Assembly (NCBI RefSeq): GCF_013393365.1
Contig: NZ_AP022321.1
Location: forward strand, 1,026,001-1,090,000
Source of the DNA: Veillonella nakazawae
Lineage (GTDB): Bacteria; Bacillota; Negativicutes; Veillonellales; Veillonellaceae
Direction of reading: 5' to 3'
DNA: 64,000 nucleotides
Shown here piece by piece: positions 18,011 to 25,858 of this stretch; the stretch's first letter is position 1; each line of letters starts with the position of its first letter. The notes below the pieces were generated by a model. The model was not told the DNA's origin. It did no database searches and was given only the letters and a program-made list of their open reading frames with translations. A program made the translations under genes and the position numbers.

Positions 18011-18346
18011 ATGGAAATTATGAATATGAAACTAAAAATGATGGCTACTTTATGGGATAATACCTATCGTGTTGCCATCGACGATGGACAAGGTAAATAT
18101 ATTGGCACTGCACGTGTAGTTGTAAATGTTCCACTACCACCAGAAATGTTACCAGAAAATGCACCTCAAGTAGAACCACAGTTATTGGTTTTAGTAGAAG
18201 ATTTTGATTTCGAAGCTGATAAGATTATAAACTTCGAAACAACACTTTCTGATCTATTGAGAGAAAAATTCCGTTATGAAATTCCTCATATTTTCTTCTA
18301 CTATCCAAGTCCTCACGATGTTTTAAATCAAACAATTTCACAATAA
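18011..18346 (+). CDS. Hypothetical protein, divergent from the cobalamin operon
   Basis: A 111-residue soluble-looking protein that I do not recognise. It starts behind AAAGGAG with 7-base spacing and ends at the terminator at 18361-18389, so it looks like a real, independently expressed gene. The sequence has two parts: an N-terminal beta-rich half (ATLWDNTYRVAIDDG, then a proline-rich VPLPPEMLPENAP loop) and an acidic, aromatic C-terminal half ending near PHIFFYYPSP. No signal peptide, membrane segment or metal motif is seen. It is one of two intact plus-strand genes in the window and sits between cobU and the B12 adenosyltransferase pduO. Any role in cobalamin use is a guess from position. 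Confidence 0.75.
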   Translation: MEIMNMKLKMMATLWDNTYRVAIDDGQGKYIGTARVVVNVPLPPEMLPENAPQVEPQLLVLVEDFDFEADKIINFETTLSDLLREKFRYEIPHIFFYYPSPHDVLNQTISQ

Positions 18347-18360
18347 GGTCTATAACGAGC

Positions 18361-18389
18361 AAAAAGCTATGTAAAATACATAGCTTTTT
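18361..18389. terminator. Bidirectional terminator between the hypothetical gene and pduO
   Basis: Perfect 13-bp arms, AAAAAGCTATGTA at 18361-18373 and its complement at 18377-18389, with a 3-base loop. Further T follow on the plus side and an A-run gives T on the minus side. It serves both converging genes. Confidence 0.92.
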
Positions 18390-18394
18390 TTTGT

Positions 18395-18910
18395 TTATTC
18401 AGCTCCAATTTCCTCTTCTACGCGACACATAATAAAGCAAAGGTCGGATAGACGGTTTAAATATTTTAAATTAGATTCATGAACGCTTTCACCAGCATCT
18501 AATACACGCCATAAATCACGTTCAGCACGTCGAGTAATCGTTCTCGCTACATGTAAATAAGCTGAAGATTGTTTTTCACCAGGAATCACAAAACTAGATA
18601 ATGGTTCAAGCTTTTCGTCAAAGCGATCAATAACCTTTTCTAAATGTTTAACATGTTGCTCTGTAATGACTGGCGCCGCATTTAAACTGGCAATATCGGC
18701 CATTAAAGTCCATAAGTTGCGCTCAATATCATATAATTCAGTAGCAACACGTGGATTTTCAGCATAGGAACGAGCCAAGCCTAAAAAGGCTTGTAATTCA
18801 TCGATTGTACCATAAGCTTCTACGCGTAAAGAGGATTTAGGTACTCGTTCACCGGTATATAAACCAGTTGTACCAGCATCACCTGTTTTTGTGTAAACAC
18901 TACTTGCCAT
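18395..18910 (-). CDS. pduO: PduO-type ATP:cob(I)alamin adenosyltransferase
   Basis: PduO transfers the adenosyl group of ATP to cob(I)alamin to make coenzyme B12. The 171-residue helical-bundle protein shows the ATP-binding N-terminus YTKTGDAGTTGLYTGERV at residues 5-22, EAYGTIDELQAFLG at 31-44 and TITRRAERDLW near 128-138. It follows ndk with its own AGGAGG site and ends at the terminator beside the cobalamin operon. Confidence 0.95.
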   Translation of the reverse strand: MASSVYTKTGDAGTTGLYTGERVPKSSLRVEAYGTIDELQAFLGLARSYAENPRVATELYDIERNLWTLMADIASLNAAPVITEQHVKHLEKVIDRFDEKLEPLSSFVIPGEKQSSAYLHVARTITRRAERDLWRVLDAGESVHESNLKYLNRLSDLCFIMCRVEEEIGAE

Positions 18911-18975
18911 ATGAATTACCTCCTATAGAAATACATAAATGTAGAATGAAAAGCTACATGTTCTCAACTTTGAGA

Positions 18976-19383
18976 TTAGTTATATTCTGGGAACCAAAGA
19001 TGAATTTCACGAGTAGCAGCCTCTGGAGAATCAGACGCATGTACTACGTTTGCATCCATTGTTAGGGCATAGTCGCCACGAATACTACCAGGGGCAGCAT
19101 CTACAGGATTTGTGGCACCGTTTAAAGCACGTACGGATACGATGGCATTGTCTCCGGCCAATACGAAAGCAAGAACTGGTCCAGATGTGATGAAATCAAC
19201 TAATTCACCGAAAAATGGTTTTTCTTTGTGTTCAGCATAATGCTCTTCCGCTAATTCACGAGGTACTTGTAAAAGTTTTAACGCTTTAATGACAAGACCT
19301 TTACGTTCATAACGGCTAATAATTTCACCACTTAATTGACGCTTAACTGCATCTGGTTTTATTAAAACTAATGTTTCTTGCAT
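18976..19383 (-). CDS. ndk: Nucleoside diphosphate kinase
   Basis: Ndk equilibrates nucleoside di- and triphosphates through a phosphohistidine. The 135-residue protein has the active-site motif [12 protein letters not shown] with His115, [14 protein letters not shown] at 9-22, and [18 protein letters not shown] at 89-106. A small imperfect hairpin (ATGTAG with CTACAT) lies between it and pduO but has no convincing T-run. Confidence 0.96.
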   Translation of the reverse strand: MQETLVLIKPDAVKRQLSGEIISRYERKGLVIKALKLLQVPRELAEEHYAEHKEKPFFGELVDFITSGPVLAFVLAGDNAIVSVRALNGATNPVDAAPGSIRGDYALTMDANVVHASDSPEAATREIHLWFPEYN

Positions 19384-19405
19384 GATATCCTCCTGTAGAT
19401 ATTAA

Positions 19406-20281
19406 TTAAAATAATGCTTTTTCTTTATATTTAGGATTCATTGCTTGTTGTTTCAATTTTGCAATACGTTCCTCTGTACGAGGATGTGTACTAAAAAGAT
19501 TGCTCAAGCTTTCACCAATACCAACCATCGGGTTGATGATAAACATATGGGCTGTTGCATTACTTGCATTTGGCAATGCACCATGTTTTGAATAGTAGTC
19601 AATTTTTGCAAGGGCTGACGCCAAAGCTAAAGGGTTGCGGCACATCTCTCCGCCCCCCTCATCAGCTAAGAATTCTCTGGCACGAGAAATGCTCATCTGA
19701 ATAAGTCCTGCTGCGATAGGAGCAATAATTATGGCACCTATTAATGCTAAAGGATTAGAACCTTCTCGATCATCGGAGCGTCCAAAGATTGCAGAAAATT
19801 GTAGAACCTGAGCAATCATAGAAATTGCGCCTGCCATCATAGCAGCAATAGTACTGATCAATGTATCACGATGCTTGACATGGGTTAATTCATGTCCTAA
19901 AACACCTTCTAGCTCGTCGTCTGTTAATAGTCGCTGGATACCTTCTGTAACAGCAACTGCTGCATGACTCGGATTTCTACCTGTAGCAAATGCATTAGGT
20001 ACATCACTAGGGATGATATATACCTTTGGCATTGGTAATTTACCATTTTTAGCCAATCGTTCTACCATACCATATAATTTAGGGTTAGATTGTGCAGTAA
20101 CTTGTTGTGCGTTATATTGTGCTAAAACAATTTTATCGCTAAACCAATAGGACATAAAATTCATGCCCATGGATATAACGAACATAATCATCATACCACT
20201 TCTACCACCAATCATATCACCTAAGACCACTAAAATGGCCGTCAAAGTCGCTAATAAAAGCGTTGTTTTCATATTGTTCAT
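19406..20281 (-). CDS. htpX: HtpX-type membrane zinc metalloprotease
   Basis: HtpX degrades misfolded membrane proteins at the cytoplasmic side. The 291-residue protein has two N-terminal membrane helices, the zinc motif HELTH at 130-134 and a downstream metal-ligand region [14 protein letters not shown]. The start at 20281 follows GGAGG with 5-base spacing; the longer frame has no site. A perfect 9-bp inverted repeat with a TATAAT lies just upstream (20292-20329). Confidence 0.93.
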   Translation of the reverse strand: MNNMKTTLLLATLTAILVVLGDMIGGRSGMMIMFVISMGMNFMSYWFSDKIVLAQYNAQQVTAQSNPKLYGMVERLAKNGKLPMPKVYIIPSDVPNAFATGRNPSHAAVAVTEGIQRLLTDDELEGVLGHELTHVKHRDTLISTIAAMMAGAISMIAQVLQFSAIFGRSDDREGSNPLALIGAIIIAPIAAGLIQMSISRAREFLADEGGGEMCRNPLALASALAKIDYYSKHGALPNASNATAHMFIINPMVGIGESLSNLFSTHPRTEERIAKLKQQAMNPKYKEKALF

Positions 20282-20291
20282 AGTTTCCTCC

Positions 20292-20329
20292 AATTATAGT
20301 TATGGACTATGCCTAACACTATAATTATA
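20292..20329 (-). promoter_or_regulatory. Inverted repeat and -10 box upstream of htpX
   Basis: AATTATAGT at 20292-20300 and its complement at 20318-20326 are a perfect 9-bp inverted repeat with a 17-base spacer. A minus-strand TATAAT at 20324-20329 overlaps one arm. The -35 would lie in the end of thrB and is weak. The layout suggests an operator for a stress-controlled htpX promoter inside the operon, but no regulator is identified. Confidence 0.4.
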
Positions 20330-20336
20330 CCACAAA

Positions 20337-21251
20337 CTAAATAATTGATGCTCCTTTACTATCGGCTTCTAAGCAATATGTTCTATTTTCAATTCCATTA
20401 GATGTAAATACAGCACCCATAGCATCTGCCACAGCTTGTACGTGGGCTTTATCTACATAGGCAATTAGAGTGGATCCAGATCCACTAATAGTTGCACCAT
20501 ATGCGCCAGCAGCTTTAGCTGCTTCAAAGGCTACATCACAATGTGGTATTAATGTTTTACGATATGGTACATGCAAATTATCATCTAATGCAACAGATAA
20601 ATTGCTTAATTGATGTGTAATCAAACTGGTTACAAATAAAGATGCATGGCTCACATTTTGCACAGCCTCTTTAAATGGTACATGATTAGGTAACACAGAA
20701 CGAGCGTATTCTGTAGAAACCATCACCTCAGGTACGACTACGGCAAAATGCAATTCAGATGGAACAGAGATAACTGTATTTAATACCTTTGTTTTTAAGC
20801 CTGTAGCACAGCATAAATTACCGAAAATAGCAGGTGCCACATTATCTGGATGACCTTCCATACGGTTTGCAATGACTAACAATTCCTCTTTTGAAAGTGG
20901 ATGATTAACTAACGCGTTAGCCAATAATAAGCCGCCTACAATTGCTGTACTACTACTACCGAGCCCACGAGATGGAGGAATTAAAGTTTCAGACACAATA
21001 TGTCCATATTGGATTGGTTCTTGCACAGTAGCAAAAACTTGATCCATTGCAAAGCCAATAAGATTTTTTTTAGGATCTTCAGCACGTAAAATATCTGCGC
21101 CAAAACCTTCAAAAGTATAGGTGTATTCTGTAGCTTTTACATCAGGTGTAAAGCTAAAAAAGTTGTATAAATTGAGTGCCAAACCTAAGCAATCAAAACC
21201 AGGTCCACAGTTAGCACTAGTGGCTGGTACTTGTACGCGAACAGTGTTCAT
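20337..21251 (-). CDS. thrB: Homoserine kinase
   Basis: ThrB phosphorylates homoserine in threonine synthesis. It is a GHMP kinase of 304 residues with PATSANCGPGFDCLG at 9-23 and the ATP loop PPSRGLGSSSTAI at 92-104. The C-terminal GAYGATISGSGSTLIAY is typical. It follows hom by 3 bases. Threonine made here is also the precursor of the PduX/CobD aminopropanol arm encoded nearby. Confidence 0.95.
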   Translation of the reverse strand: MNTVRVQVPATSANCGPGFDCLGLALNLYNFFSFTPDVKATEYTYTFEGFGADILRAEDPKKNLIGFAMDQVFATVQEPIQYGHIVSETLIPPSRGLGSSSTAIVGGLLLANALVNHPLSKEELLVIANRMEGHPDNVAPAIFGNLCCATGLKTKVLNTVISVPSELHFAVVVPEVMVSTEYARSVLPNHVPFKEAVQNVSHASLFVTSLITHQLSNLSVALDDNLHVPYRKTLIPHCDVAFEAAKAAGAYGATISGSGSTLIAYVDKAHVQAVADAMGAVFTSNGIENRTYCLEADSKGASII

Positions 21252-21254
21252 AGC

Positions 21255-22544
21255 TTAATCTTCCATAATACGAATTACACTATTAACAGACTTAACGGAA
21301 CGCAAGCTGTTAAAGGAATCGATAAGATTTAAAATATAAGATCTAGGACATTTAGATGTTACAATCGCTAATACAGCAGTTTCTGGATCCATATTTCTTT
21401 GAACGATGGATAAAACAGAAATCTTTTGTTCTGCTAATTTGGCAGAAATTTTTGCTAATACACCTGTTTTATTATCTACTTCCAAACGTAAGTAATAGCT
21501 AGATTGAATCTTACCAGGTGAGTAAATATTTTTTTGATCATAATAGAATGGCTTCAAACGACCTGTTTCGTTGTATGAAACATTTTTAGCCACTTCCATA
21601 ATATCGGATACTACAGAGCTACCTGTAGGTAAGCTACCAGCACCACGACCGTATAGCATTACATCATCAATACCATTACCTTTTACATAAATCGCATTAT
21701 AAGAACCGCGAACAGATGCTAAGGGATGTGTGGTAGGAATAAATGCTGGGTATACATTTAGAGATAAACCTTGACTAGTTTCTTTTGCAATACCTAATAG
21801 CTTGATGTTATAACCAAATTCTTTACCAAATTTAATATCTTCCGTATCAATGCAAGTAATACCTTCTACGGATACATCTTCAAAGAAAATGCGACGATTG
21901 AAACTAATAGATGCAAGAATAGCAAGTTTACGTGCCGCATCTAGACCTTCAACGTCTGCTGTAGGATCGGCCTCAGCATAACCAAGATCTTGCGCTTCCT
22001 TTAGTACGTCTTGATAGCTTAAACCTTCTTCAGACATTTTAGTTAAAATAAAGTTTGTAGTACCATTCATAATACCGATTAGCTCTGTAATACGGTTGCC
22101 AGCTAAGGACTCATATAATGTACGGATAATTGGAATCCCACCTAATACAGATGCTTCAAAGCGTAAATCTACGCCGTTTTTGCTAGCTAAGTCTAATAGA
22201 TATGGGCCGGATTCTGCTAACAAATCTTTATTTGCAGTTACTACATTTTTTTTAGCCTTTAAAGCGCCTTCTACACAATCTTTAGCAAAGGTTGTACCAC
22301 CCATTAATTCCACAACCATTTGAATGGACTCATCTTTTAGTACTTCATCAATATCTGTTACATATTGAGCTGTTTCAGGCAATGTAATATCGCTATATTT
22401 ATCAGGATTACGTACAAAGATTTTAGAAATTTCAACATTAACACCTGTGCGATTTCTAATTAACTCAGCATTATCTTGCAATAAATTAAATGTACCTTGT
22501 GCAACAGTACCAAAACCTAATAACGCAATTTTTATAGTGGTCAT
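21255..22544 (-). CDS. hom: Homoserine dehydrogenase with ACT domain
   Basis: Hom reduces aspartate semialdehyde to homoserine. The 429-residue protein has the Rossmann motif LGFGTVAQGTF at 9-19, the catalytic-domain stretches VTANKDLLAESG and GIMNGTTNFILTKM, and a C-terminal ACT domain from about 350 (YYLRLEVDNKTGVLAKI) for amino-acid feedback. It follows the ACT-domain protein at 22569. Confidence 0.96.
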   Translation of the reverse strand: MTTIKIALLGFGTVAQGTFNLLQDNAELIRNRTGVNVEISKIFVRNPDKYSDITLPETAQYVTDIDEVLKDESIQMVVELMGGTTFAKDCVEGALKAKKNVVTANKDLLAESGPYLLDLASKNGVDLRFEASVLGGIPIIRTLYESLAGNRITELIGIMNGTTNFILTKMSEEGLSYQDVLKEAQDLGYAEADPTADVEGLDAARKLAILASISFNRRIFFEDVSVEGITCIDTEDIKFGKEFGYNIKLLGIAKETSQGLSLNVYPAFIPTTHPLASVRGSYNAIYVKGNGIDDVMLYGRGAGSLPTGSSVVSDIMEVAKNVSYNETGRLKPFYYDQKNIYSPGKIQSSYYLRLEVDNKTGVLAKISAKLAEQKISVLSIVQRNMDPETAVLAIVTSKCPRSYILNLIDSFNSLRSVKSVNSVIRIMED

Positions 22545-22568
22545 AATTGTCCTACTCTCTTAATTAGC

Positions 22569-23018
22569 CTATGCTTGGCCTAAAATTTCTACTTTAATAA
22601 TGCCCTTCATAGAGCGAATATCTAATAATAAATCTTCTAATGAACCTTGTAAGTCTTTAGTTTCAAAGGAAATGCTGCTATTAGCTATACCTTGTAGAGG
22701 AATGTCTTGATTGATAGTCAATATACTACCATTGCGTTCTGCAATTGCTTTTAACACACTAGATAACATACCTGATTCATTAGACATTGAAACATAAATG
22801 CTTACAATTTTACCTTGAGCAATTTCAAAAAATGGGAATACATAATCTTTATACTTATAGTATGCAGAACGACTCAAATCCATCTTTTCCACTGCTTCAT
22901 TAATAGTTTTAACCTCACCTAGTTTCAAAATTTCTTTTACCTTAATCGTCTTTTTTATCGCTTCTGGTAAAATATCTTCTTGCACCAGATAAAACTTATC
23001 TTTTTTTGGTTTAGTCAT
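22569..23018 (-). CDS. ACT domain protein (UPF0735/PheB-like)
   Basis: A 149-residue protein with an N-terminal helix-turn-helix-like segment (TINEAVEKMDLSRSAYYKYK) and a C-terminal ACT domain (IVSIYVSMSNESGMLSSVLK). This family is regularly found just upstream of hom, as here, and is thought to sense an amino acid. The start at 23018 is preferred because GGGAG lies 10 bases upstream; the upstream GTG would sit 1 base from it. The ligand is unknown. Confidence 0.87.
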   Translation of the reverse strand: MTKPKKDKFYLVQEDILPEAIKKTIKVKEILKLGEVKTINEAVEKMDLSRSAYYKYKDYVFPFFEIAQGKIVSIYVSMSNESGMLSSVLKAIAERNGSILTINQDIPLQGIANSSISFETKDLQGSLEDLLLDIRSMKGIIKVEILGQA

Positions 23019-23033
23019 AGAACACACACTCCC

Positions 23034-24026
23034 TTATTGTTCTGTTGAAGTTTCTTGGGCTACAAATTGACGCCCATATAATGTTAACACCGCATACATG
23101 CCGACAAAAAATGGCAAATACTCTGCTATAACGCGCCATGCTACAGCAACAATACCAACCGTTCCATTAGGGACAAAGGTACTAAACAATACTACAAATA
23201 GTCCTTCTGCAATCCCTGTTCCCCCTGGTGTTGGTGCAAAATATAAAATAAGATTCAATAGAATCATTCGATCTAATATATCAATGATCGGAATATCTGG
23301 TGTAAAAGCATACATTAATGCTGGCGCAATACAGTATAAGGATAATAGACTCAACCCAGATTCAATAAATACAATAAACGATTGAATTGGTTGTTTATAT
23401 AGTAATCCTAAACCTTGATTTAATGTTTCTAATTTAGAAAGCCAATCTTTCGTTTTATGAGCTTTAAACCGTTGCGCTAAGTTATATACAAATTGACGCA
23501 TATATTTAGTTTGTAAGATATAAGTACCTACCAGCATTGCAATGACAGATATTACTGCAAAAATCAATAGCATATCTCTTGAAATATATGGAATTTCAAT
23601 AGCATCTCTTAAGAATACGAAGGGTAACATAATAACAAGGAACATGATAGAAAATACGGTACGTATTAACACAATAGGAGTCCCTTTAGATATTGGCACA
23701 CCATAACTCCGTAATACTAATACTTGAGCAACAGCACCCCCACTAGCACCAGGGGTTAACATAGCCATGAAATAATTACTAAAGATTACACGAAGTACAG
23801 CCTTTATAGATAACTTATATCCTCCGATTTTTACGAGTCTTTGTAACCGTAAACCATCAAAATACATGCCTACTGTTAAGGCCACTAAAGCCAATAATAA
23901 AGAAATACTATTAAATGATGAAATTGTTTTTAATGCATCTAGATCAATAGTGTAGTAAATGATACCAATTGACACAGCCAATAGTAAGAGAAACATAAAA
24001 ATGCCTCTCTTCATCATTTTACTCAT
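23034..24026 (-). CDS. Flippase-like (lysylphosphatidylglycerol synthase TM family, UPF0104) protein
   Basis: A 330-residue polytopic membrane protein of the MprF-TM/AglD-like family (PF03706), which often acts on lipid-linked sugars or phospholipids. About eight hydrophobic helices are present, with GASGGAVAQVLVLRSYGVP near residues 95-113 and FAPTPGGTGIAEGLFV near 265-280, both family hallmarks. No soluble aminoacyltransferase domain follows, so it is not MprF. It overlaps the ChbG-like deacetylase by ATGA, implying joint action on a glycolipid. Confidence 0.85.
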   Translation of the reverse strand: MSKMMKRGIFMFLLLLAVSIGIIYYTIDLDALKTISSFNSISLLLALVALTVGMYFDGLRLQRLVKIGGYKLSIKAVLRVIFSNYFMAMLTPGASGGAVAQVLVLRSYGVPISKGTPIVLIRTVFSIMFLVIMLPFVFLRDAIEIPYISRDMLLIFAVISVIAMLVGTYILQTKYMRQFVYNLAQRFKAHKTKDWLSKLETLNQGLGLLYKQPIQSFIVFIESGLSLLSLYCIAPALMYAFTPDIPIIDILDRMILLNLILYFAPTPGGTGIAEGLFVVLFSTFVPNGTVGIVAVAWRVIAEYLPFFVGMYAVLTLYGRQFVAQETSTEQ

Positions 24027-24877
24027 ATCAAATCTCCATAATTAATTAGCTCAATATTATGTTGTCTAATATATAAATGCGTATGGTTGGAACATACAGC
24101 TTGTAATTCATCTTCCCAATGATAGCCCCATTTATATTGATTTCCAAGAAGCGTATTATTTAAACCTGGATGAATCATCAATTCATGAGTACCCGATTTT
24201 TTAGATACGCATTTTAATATACCCATTAAGTTTTTTTGGTTAATGTGTCCCCCATTTACCATACCCCAAAAGTATTGAGTTGAATACATGCCATTATCAC
24301 GTATTGTAGGACGTGCTTTTGCAGCCACAGTGGATAACCCCACCTTACCTAACAATCGCACCGGAGAATACATATAATTGACAAATAAAGAAGATTCATC
24401 TGGAATGCGTATAGCATTAATACTATACTGTTTAGCTTGCTCTATTACGATTGGTAGTACCGTCGGTAATACATGCATATGTTGATGACCATCAATATGC
24501 GTTACATGTAAACCAGATTCCATAATACGTTCCATTTGAGCGTGAATTTCTTTGCGCAATTCACTATAATTAATCTTTCCAGTATAAATTCGCTTCATAA
24601 AATCGATATATGTTTCTGGAAATACGCCTTCAGAGGTTAGCAGCGATGGTACTTCAGCAGGATTACATACTGGTTTAAGTCCACCTACTAAGGCGATATG
24701 AACACCAATGCCCAACTTAGGGTTATTTTTTGCCATACTTACGGCTTCTGAAAAAGCTTCGCCTCCCGCTAATAGAGAGGTGCTCGTAATGATACCTGTA
24801 CGATGACCATCAATGACGGCAGCATTAACTGCACTATGAAGACCAAAGTCATCTGCATTTACTATTAATTTGGACAT
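24023..24877 (-). CDS. ChbG/HpnK (YdjC) family carbohydrate deacetylase
   Basis: A 284-residue metal-dependent deacetylase of the YdjC fold. The conserved NADDFGLHSAVN at 6-17 supplies Asp ligands and HIDGHQHMHVLP near 148-159 the His residues. A C-terminal LMIHPGL is also present. The family removes acetyl groups from N-acetyl sugars. Coupling by ATGA to the flippase-like protein suggests a substrate in envelope glycolipid assembly. That is inference, and the sugar is unknown. Confidence 0.87.
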   Translation of the reverse strand: MSKLIVNADDFGLHSAVNAAVIDGHRTGIITSTSLLAGGEAFSEAVSMAKNNPKLGIGVHIALVGGLKPVCNPAEVPSLLTSEGVFPETYIDFMKRIYTGKINYSELRKEIHAQMERIMESGLHVTHIDGHQHMHVLPTVLPIVIEQAKQYSINAIRIPDESSLFVNYMYSPVRLLGKVGLSTVAAKARPTIRDNGMYSTQYFWGMVNGGHINQKNLMGILKCVSKKSGTHELMIHPGLNNTLLGNQYKWGYHWEDELQAVCSNHTHLYIRQHNIELINYGDLI

Positions 24878-24895
24878 AGTTTACTTCCTTTTCAT

Positions 24896-24922
24896 AAAAA
24901 AAAGGGAGAACTTTGTTCTCCC
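24896..24922 (-). terminator. Terminator-like hairpin just upstream of the ChbG-like gene
   Basis: Eight-bp arms GGGAGAAC (24904-24911) and its complement (24915-24922) with a 3-base loop, then eight T on the minus strand at 24903-24896. The T-run lies about 10 bases before the GGAAG ribosome binding site. It may be a leader attenuator. Confidence 0.8.
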
Positions 24923-24977
24923 ACAAAGGATATATGTTATTGTACCAAATACAGAGCTATAAAATCAATACAAAAGC

Positions 24978-25001
24978 CCTCTACTTGTATACTAGTAGAG
25001 G
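24978..25001 (-). terminator. Terminator after the TrmH-family gene
   Basis: Eight-bp arms CCTCTACT (24978-24985) and its complement (24994-25001), followed on the minus strand by GCTTTTG. It is the first of two hairpins in tandem before the ChbG-like gene. Confidence 0.7.
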
Positions 25002-25062
25002 ACTTTCGATATACTTATAAATTTTTATCATAAATACATGATTCAACCCTAATATATTTTAA

Positions 25063-25857
25063 TTAGCACATCAATTGTTCTTGTGCTTTATACATACATA
25101 GAGCTGCTGCCACACTCACATTTAAGGATTCTATATCTCCATACATAGGAATCATAATACGGTGTTTACATAGATTCATAACCTCTGGTGTTACACCATT
25201 CCCTTCATTGCCTAAAATCAACATACATCGTTTATCATAGGCCACCATATGATATGGTTTTGAATTATCTAGGGCAGTTACATAGGTAGACATATTAGAT
25301 TCTGCAATAAGATCATTAAGCATAGATAATGTAACATCTTCATAAACAGGTATTTTATGTAATGCACTCATTGTACTACGTACAGTCTTATCATTATATG
25401 GATCAACAGTACCTTTCATTAAAAATATCCCCTTCACACCTGCCGCTACAGCGGTACGTAAAATCGTACCTAGGTTACCAGGGTCTTGTACGCCATCTAA
25501 TGTAATATATACACCATCTTCAATAGAAATTGATTCCATACTATATGTAGGTTTAGATACTATAGCAAAGATACCTTGACCATTTACGGTGTTATCAATT
25601 TTATCAAATACTGGATCTTGAGCAATATAAGTAGGTATCGATTGCATCGACTCTAAGGATAATAATTTCTCTATATTTTTATCTTTACATTTAGATTCGC
25701 GTATAACAATTGCTTTTATTACCCCCATAGTTGAAATATCACGAATGGAACGAATCCCTTCTACAATGTATTCACCATATTTACTACGATTTTTGCGTTG
25801 TCCTAGAGAAACTATATGCTTTATAGTTTTATTATCTTTAGATTGGATAAATTCCAT
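25063..25857 (-). CDS. TrmH/SpoU-family RNA 2'-O-methyltransferase
   Basis: A 264-residue SPOUT methyltransferase with an N-terminal substrate-binding domain. The three SpoU motifs are DGVQDPGNLGTILRTA at about 121-136, LILGNEGNGVTPEV, and IPMYGDIESLNVSVAAALCMY at the C-terminus. It most resembles 23S rRNA or tRNA 2'-O-ribose methyltransferases; the target base cannot be read from sequence. The start at 25857 follows GGGAG, immediately after the ABC transporter stop. Confidence 0.9.
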   Translation of the reverse strand: MEFIQSKDNKTIKHIVSLGQRKNRSKYGEYIVEGIRSIRDISTMGVIKAIVIRESKCKDKNIEKLLSLESMQSIPTYIAQDPVFDKIDNTVNGQGIFAIVSKPTYSMESISIEDGVYITLDGVQDPGNLGTILRTAVAAGVKGIFLMKGTVDPYNDKTVRSTMSALHKIPVYEDVTLSMLNDLIAESNMSTYVTALDNSKPYHMVAYDKRCMLILGNEGNGVTPEVMNLCKHRIMIPMYGDIESLNVSVAAALCMYKAQEQLMC

Positions 25858-25858
25858 G

